A stretch of DNA of 10,360 nucleotides from positions 1 to 10,360 of the forward strand of contig JAUXFJ010000032.1 of assembly GCA_030620065.1 (NCBI GenBank), read 5' to 3'. Origin of the DNA: Anaerolineaceae bacterium (GTDB taxonomy: Bacteria > Chloroflexota > Anaerolineae > Anaerolineales > Anaerolineaceae). The translations under genes were made by a program, and so were the position numbers. The notes under the pieces were generated by a model, which did no database searches, was not told where the DNA came from, and was given only the letters and a program-made list of their open reading frames with translations. Shown piece by piece: positions 6,701 through 10,360 of this stretch (positions are counted from its first letter, which is position 1; every line of letters begins with the position of its first letter).

Positions 6701-7180
6701 ATGAAAAAAGATATTCATCCCAAGTATTTTCCAGAAGCCAAAGTGGTCTGTGGCTCCTGTGGCGCAACCTGGACGACAGGGTCCACGAAAGAAGAGATCC
6801 GGACTGAGGTTTGCTCAAATTGTCATCCATTTTATACTGGACAGCAACAGCGTATTTTAGACCGTGAAGGACAGGTTGATCGCTTCTACAAGCGTTTGCA
6901 AGTACGTAAGGATTATGTTGAGGAACAGAAAACTCGCGAAGAATCCCAGACTTCACCTGAACGTCCGGTCAGTGAATTAACACTTTCAGCTCGTTCAATT
7001 TCTGCTTTGGAAAAAGCTGGATTGAAGACGGTCGGAGATATTCTTAAACGATTTGAAGGCGGAGAGAGAGCTATGCTCGAAGTCGAAGGGTTTGGGCGAA
7101 AATCGTTGATAGATCTTAAGAAGAATTTACGTAAACTTGGCTATGAGCTTCCAGCTGCGGCCGAAGAGATTGCAGTATAG
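6701..7180 (+). CDS. rpmE: Ribosomal protein L31 fused to an RNA polymerase alpha-CTD-like helix-hairpin-helix domain
   Basis: Residues 1 to about 70 are a complete zinc-type L31 (bL31): [10 protein letters not shown], the Cys pairs C17/C20 and C38/C41 for zinc, HPFYTGQQ, and the usual end [10 protein letters not shown]31 bridges the two ribosomal subunits. A charged linker (about 70-90) leads to residues 91-150, which resemble the C-terminal domain of the RNAP alpha subunit: [26 protein letters not shown] and [18 protein letters not shown]. Aligned by eye with E. coli alpha, R98 matches R265, and G132, K134 and S135 match G296, K298 and S299 of the DNA-contacting surface, while N268 becomes S101. 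The single frame is uninterrupted, with no internal start near the junction. Ordinary L31 is about 70 residues. The Shine-Dalgarno is weak. tdk follows, as in the rpmE-tdk order of Firmicutes. Confidence 0.93.
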   Translation: MKKDIHPKYFPEAKVVCGSCGATWTTGSTKEEIRTEVCSNCHPFYTGQQQRILDREGQVDRFYKRLQVRKDYVEEQKTREESQTSPERPVSELTLSARSISALEKAGLKTVGDILKRFEGGERAMLEVEGFGRKSLIDLKKNLRKLGYELPAAAEEIAV

Positions 7181-7212
7181 GTTTACAGAAAGCTATAGAA
7201 TCCAGTAAACTT

Positions 7213-7240
7213 AACAGGCAGATGTTATCATCTGCCTGTT
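7213..7240 (+). terminator. Strong hairpin after the L31 gene, probable weak or non-canonical terminator
   Basis: AACAGGCAGATG (7213-7224) and CATCTGCCTGTT (7229-7240) form a perfect 12-bp stem with the loop TTAT. The following bases ATCATTTAT are only moderately T-rich, so intrinsic termination may be partial. The stem also ends 10 nt before the tdk ribosome site GAGGAG (7251-7256), so it could instead stabilise or separate the two mRNA halves. Confidence 0.6.
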
Positions 7241-7260
7241 ATCATTTATAGAGGAGTATT

Positions 7261-7833
7261 ATGAAACACGACATGGGTATCTTAGAAGTGATCACTGGGT
7301 CAATGTTCTGTGGGAAAACAGAGGAGTTAATTCGCAGGCTGCGCCGGGCAACAATTGCCAAACAAAAAGTGCAAGTCTTCAAGCCGGTCATTGATAACCG
7401 CTTTGCGATGAGCAAAGTAACTTCGCATTCAGGAACAGACTTTGCAGCTCTACCGGTTGAGAGTTCAGACCAGATCAAGGCAAAACTGGATAGGGATGTT
7501 AATGTTGTGGGAATTGACGAAGCCCAATTCTTTGATTATGGCATTATAGATGTGGTTGACGAGTTAGCTAACGAAGGTTTGCGTGTGATTGTTACTGGAT
7601 TGGATATGGATTTTCGCGGGGAACCGTTTGGTTGTATGCCAACCTTAATTGCCAAAGCTGAACGGGTAGATAAGTTAAGCGCTATCTGTATGGTTTGTGG
7701 TGAACTGGCTTGCAGAACTCAGCGCCTAGTTGATGGAAAACCAGCGCATTATAATGAGCCGATTGTGATTGTAGGCGCTTCAGAAATGTATGAGGCGCGC
7801 TGCCGTTCTTGTCATAAAGTGCCGCGCGATTGA
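7261..7833 (+). CDS. tdk: Thymidine kinase (type II)
   Basis: The enzyme phosphorylates thymidine to dTMP with ATP in the pyrimidine salvage pathway. The 190 residues match the compact bacterial type II family: P-loop GSMFCGKT (13-20), FKPVIDNRF (40-48), SHSG (55-58), GIDEAQFF (84-91) with E87 as the expected catalytic base, and [12 protein letters not shown] (113-124). Two Cys pairs, C143/C146 and C181/C184, form the structural zinc site, with the substrate-binding lasso between them ending near EMYEARC. A good ribosome site, GAGGAG, lies 4 nt before the ATG. It stands between the L31 gene and hpt, so it begins a nucleotide-salvage pair. Confidence 0.97.
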   Translation: MKHDMGILEVITGSMFCGKTEELIRRLRRATIAKQKVQVFKPVIDNRFAMSKVTSHSGTDFAALPVESSDQIKAKLDRDVNVVGIDEAQFFDYGIIDVVDELANEGLRVIVTGLDMDFRGEPFGCMPTLIAKAERVDKLSAICMVCGELACRTQRLVDGKPAHYNEPIVIVGASEMYEARCRSCHKVPRD

Positions 7834-7845
7834 AAGGAATCTTCG

Positions 7846-8403
7846 ATGCAAGATTACCATGATTATTTAGATGAAGTATTAATTACTGAAGAGCAGCTAC
7901 ACCAGCGCATCGCTGAATTGGGTGCAGAAATTAGCCAGGATTATCAAGGGCGTCAGATCTTGATGATCTGTATTCTGCGGGGTGGGGTCATGTTCCTAAC
8001 CGATCTAATTCGGCAGCTGACGGTGCCTGTGGCGATCGAATTCATGGCGGTTTCATCCTATGGGTCGGGTGCACGGGCTTCATCCGGCGAAGTGAGGATC
8101 ACGCTGGATCTCAATACGAGCATCACTGACCGCGATGTGATTATCGTTGAAGATATTATTGACAGCGGGCATACACTTACTTCTGTGATTGAGATGCTTC
8201 AAACCCGTAACCCTGCATCCCTATATGTCTGTACACTACTCGATAAAGTTCAACGCAGGGAAGTGGAAGTACCGATTCGTTACTGCGGTTTCAAGATAAA
8301 AGATAAGTTCGTATTTGGTTATGGGCTGGATATGGATGAGTATTACCGTAATTTGCCCTTCATTGGGACTGTTGACTTGGAGCGTTATGATCCCAATCTT
8401 TGA
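7846..8403 (+). CDS. hpt: Hypoxanthine (guanine) phosphoribosyltransferase
   Basis: The enzyme joins PRPP to hypoxanthine or guanine to give IMP or GMP in purine salvage. The 185 residues have the family landmarks: ILRGGVMFLTDL (43-54), the flexible-loop SSYGSG (70-75), the PRPP-binding motif VIIVEDIIDSGHT (98-110) with D106 as the expected catalytic base, LLDK (131-134) whose lysine contacts the purine, and the C-terminal FVFGYGLDMDEYYRNLPFIG (155-174). AGGAA lies about 7 nt before the ATG, 12 nt after the tdk stop. Its last 17 bases are shared with the next gene in another frame. Exact preference between hypoxanthine and guanine cannot be read from the sequence. Confidence 0.95.
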   Translation: MQDYHDYLDEVLITEEQLHQRIAELGAEISQDYQGRQILMICILRGGVMFLTDLIRQLTVPVAIEFMAVSSYGSGARASSGEVRITLDLNTSITDRDVIIVEDIIDSGHTLTSVIEMLQTRNPASLYVCTLLDKVQRREVEVPIRYCGFKIKDKFVFGYGLDMDEYYRNLPFIGTVDLERYDPNL

Positions 8404-9877
8404 TCAGTCTCTGCAAAAGATTTTCGCGCATGTTTTAGAAGCCACACCTGAAAATGAGCCAATCTATTTGGTAGGCGGAGCGGTGCGCGATCTTCTTTTA
8501 TATAAACCGATCAATGATTTGGATTTTGTTGTGCAGGATCAGACACGGCAAATCTCTCACAGGGTAGCAAGATCATTGCACGCTCAATCCTTTTTGCTGG
8601 ATGATGAGCGTCAAACAGCACGGGTGATCTATCAGTTAGCGGATGGCAAGAAAATTCTATTAGATTTTGTGACTTTTACGGGTCCTGATTTAAAAAGCGA
8701 CCTTTTTAATCGTGATTTTACGATCAATGCAATGGCTCTCGATCTCAATTACCCCGACCAATTGATAGATCCATTGAGGGGAGCAGAAGACTTAAAGAAT
8801 GCAGTATTACGCACTTGCTCGGAGCAGTCAATGCGGTCAGACCCTTTGCGCGTTTTACGGGGAATCCGGATTGCATTGGATTGTTCATTAAAAATTGACC
8901 TGGCAAGCAAGACACTTATGAAGGAAGCGTCCTCTGGCTTGGGAGCTGTTTCTTCCGAACGTCAGCGGGATGAACTTTTTAAGATCCTGGATACCGTTCA
9001 ACCTGATCTGGGTATAAGGTTGATGGACCATCTGGATTGTATTCCTGCCGTGTTACCGGAACTTTTGCGTTTAAAAGAAGTGCCTGCATCAGCACCACAT
9101 GTGCATAACCTTTGGGAGCATACACTTAAAACTGTTAATTATCTCAGTAAGATTTTCGAGGTGTTGACGGATTATGAAGGTGCGGGCAAGGTTAAGACTT
9201 GGTCTCTGGGATTAATGGCGACGCGTTTATGGGAGTATCGCAGCGAGTTAAAGGAGCATTTGGTTAAACCAGTTCAAGCAGGACACTCCAGGCGGGACCT
9301 GTTGCTATTAGCGGCACTGTATCACGATACTGGTAAAGTGGACAAGATGAGCGCAGGTTCAGATCAGCGTTTGCATTATTATGGCCACGCAAATGAAAGT
9401 GGAATGATAGTTATCAACCGCGCGAAGGAGCTTTGTTTGAGCAACCGTGAAGTTGAATGGCTTGCAGGTGTTGTGCGCTATCACATGCGGATACATCATT
9501 TGGCTCAGAGCCAGGACGTGTTAACTGCAAAGGCGATATATCGTTTCTTCCGCGACACGGATGAATTAGGTGTGGATATATGTTTGCTAAGTTTGGCTGA
9601 TATCTTAGCGACATTTGAAGGTACGTTGAAGCAATCTCAATGGATCAATGAGATTGAAGTTGTTTATCAACTTCTTAATGCATGGTGGCATCAAAAGGAA
9701 ACAGCGGTTGATCCCCCCAAGTTGCTTGATGGAAATGATTTGCAGGAGTTATTCAGGCTGGAACCTGGGCCTGTATTTTCAGAGATCCTCGAGTCACTAC
9801 GTGAAGCGCAGGCAGTTCAGAAAATCATGACACGTGGGGACGCGCTGGATTTCGTACGGCAGTTCTTGGAGGATTGA
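8387..9877 (+). CDS. tRNA nucleotidyltransferase / poly(A) polymerase family protein with HD domain
   Basis: This is a class II nucleotidyltransferase of 496 residues, most likely the enzyme (or one of two) that builds or repairs the tRNA 3' CCA end. Visible motifs are the GG motif YLVGGAVRD (27-35), the metal-binding D44/D46 in NDLDFVV, RDFTINAMALDL (109-120), IDPLRGAEDL (127-136), SDPLRVLRGIRIA (151-163) and ERQRDELFKIL (191-201). The C-terminal half has an HD phosphohydrolase-like domain with H245 (WEHTL), H313-D314 (YHDTGK) and H334 (YYGHANESG). The start is ATG 8387 because GGAG (8379-8382) lies 4 nt upstream and the family homology begins there. A longer in-frame extension to 8315 only shadows hpt. 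The templating EDxxR motif has Ser instead of Glu (S151-D152...R155). The gene overlaps hpt by 17 nt, suggesting coupled translation. Confidence 0.88.
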   Translation: MIPIFDQSLQKIFAHVLEATPENEPIYLVGGAVRDLLLYKPINDLDFVVQDQTRQISHRVARSLHAQSFLLDDERQTARVIYQLADGKKILLDFVTFTGPDLKSDLFNRDFTINAMALDLNYPDQLIDPLRGAEDLKNAVLRTCSEQSMRSDPLRVLRGIRIALDCSLKIDLASKTLMKEASSGLGAVSSERQRDELFKILDTVQPDLGIRLMDHLDCIPAVLPELLRLKEVPASAPHVHNLWEHTLKTVNYLSKIFEVLTDYEGAGKVKTWSLGLMATRLWEYRSELKEHLVKPVQAGHSRRDLLLLAALYHDTGKVDKMSAGSDQRLHYYGHANESGMIVINRAKELCLSNREVEWLAGVVRYHMRIHHLAQSQDVLTAKAIYRFFRDTDELGVDICLLSLADILATFEGTLKQSQWINEIEVVYQLLNAWWHQKETAVDPPKLLDGNDLQELFRLEPGPVFSEILESLREAQAVQKIMTRGDALDFVRQFLED

Positions 9878-9879
9878 CA

Positions 9880-9915
9880 ATGAAAAGCTCTGTGCAATTG
9901 AGTGCAGGATGCTAA
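9880..9915 (+). CDS. Possible 11-codon small ORF after the nucleotidyltransferase gene
   Basis: ATG at 9880 opens MKSSVQLSAGC and stops at TAA 9913-9915. GGAGG (9868-9872), embedded in the end of the upstream gene, lies 7 nt before this ATG, an ideal ribosome site that no other start explains. The peptide has no recognisable family. It may be a real micro-peptide, a coupled leader, or chance. Confidence 0.2.
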   Translation: MKSSVQLSAGC

Positions 9916-9919
9916 AAAT

Positions 9920-9946
9920 TTGATTCTGAAGAAAATCCAGTATCAT
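9920..9946 (+). promoter_or_regulatory. Weak candidate promoter of the nitroreductase gene
   Basis: TTGATT (9920-9925, four of six consensus bases) and TATCAT (9941-9946, five of six) are 15 bp apart, short of the preferred 17. It is the best pair I see in the 110-bp gap before the nitroreductase gene. Confidence 0.25.
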
Positions 9947-9987
9947 AAAAATGGTTTATATCAATTTCACGCAGGAGAATACTAATA

Positions 9988-10360
9988 ATGAACAATATTC
10001 TTGATTTGATCTATCAGCGCAGAAGTATTCGAAAGTATCTGCCGCAAGCAGTTGAGAAAGAAAAAGTTGAATCTCTTTTGAAAGCTGCAATGGCTGCACC
10101 TTCGGCAATGAACAAGCGACCTTGGGAATTTGTAGTAGTAAGCTCGGAAGAAAAGATGCGGCAAATTCGTAAAGCCTTAGTCTTTGCCAAATACAATGCA
10201 CCAATGGCAATTTCAGTGTGTGGAAATTTGTCGTTTTTTAGGAAAGCGATGGCTGAGCGCTATTGGGTACAGGATTGCAGTGCAGCGACTGAGAACCTTC
10301 TTCTGGCGGCGTCAGGTTTGGGTTTGGGTGCTGTCTGGTGTGGCGTTTATCCGATTCATA
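9988..10360 (+). CDS. Nitroreductase-family flavoprotein (N-terminal part, cut by window edge)
   Basis: Proteins of this family bind FMN and use NAD(P)H to reduce nitro compounds, quinones or other substrates; the natural substrate here is unknown. The 124 complete codons visible show the FMN-phosphate-binding RRSIRKY (11-17), APSAMNKRPWEFVVV (37-51), and the segment WVQDCSAATENLLLAA followed by GLGLGAVWCGVYP near the right edge. The frame stays open to the last base, so about a third of a usual 170-200 residue protein is missing. AGGAG (9973-9977) lies 10 nt before the ATG. A 110-bp gap from the upstream gene suggests separate transcription. Confidence 0.92.
   Translation, partial: MNNILDLIYQRRSIRKYLPQAVEKEKVESLLKAAMAAPSAMNKRPWEFVVVSSEEKMRQIRKALVFAKYNAPMAISVCGNLSFFRKAMAERYWVQDCSAATENLLLAASGLGLGAVWCGVYPIH

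Noticed and set aside
7182..7211. Possible promoter TTTACA-18-TAAACT upstream of tdk
   Set aside because: The -10 box matches only four of six bases and the predicted start would fall inside the hairpin stem; too weak to call.
8315..8386. Upstream extension of the nucleotidyltransferase frame to an ATG at 8315
   Set aside because: These 24 codons lie wholly inside hpt, have no family similarity, and the ATG at 8387 has a proper GGAG ribosome site.
1..10360. Search for mobile elements, CRISPR arrays, tRNA genes, toxin-antitoxin or defence genes
   Set aside because: None was seen; almost all sequence is accounted for by recognisable housekeeping genes with short gaps.

Overview
The window is a stretch of bacterial core chromosome with moderate GC. 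It looks most like a member of the Chloroflexota, possibly Anaerolineae. That placement is an inference from three things: a dcw cluster running mraZ-rsmH-ftsL-ftsI-murF-mraY, an unusual Mur-ligase motif in MurF, and a ribosomal protein L31 with an extra C-terminal domain. I could not test it by database search. No mobile elements, CRISPR arrays, tRNA or rRNA genes were seen.

Left half (1-5634, minus strand). This is one tightly packed division and cell-wall operon, transcribed right to left: mraZ (regulator), rsmH (16S rRNA methyltransferase), an FtsL-like membrane protein, ftsI (class B transpeptidase), murF (peptidoglycan precursor ligase) and mraY (lipid I synthase, cut by the window edge). 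Start and stop codons overlap at mraZ/rsmH, ftsL/ftsI and murF/mraY. There is no murE between ftsI and murF, where it usually sits.

Middle (5635-6075). A 441-bp divergent intergenic region carries two well-formed sigma70-type promoters. The one facing left (TATAAT, 17-bp spacer) drives the dcw operon and is followed by GTGGR repeats that look like the MraZ operator. The one facing right (TTGACA-17-TATAAT, full consensus) drives the ribosomal protein genes. It is followed by a leader of about 107 nt with a strong hairpin that could be an autoregulatory L21 leader.

Right half (6076-10360, plus strand). rplU (L21), rpmA (L27) and an L31 gene come first. The L31 protein carries an RNA polymerase alpha-CTD-like helix-hairpin-helix domain at its C terminus, and this is the most unusual feature of the window. 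A strong hairpin follows, then nucleotide salvage genes (tdk, hpt), a tRNA nucleotidyltransferase/HD-domain protein that starts inside hpt, a possible 11-codon ORF, and the start of a nitroreductase-family gene cut by the right edge.

Together the genes supply cell-wall synthesis and division on one side, and ribosome assembly, nucleotide salvage and tRNA maturation on the other, from a shared divergent control region.
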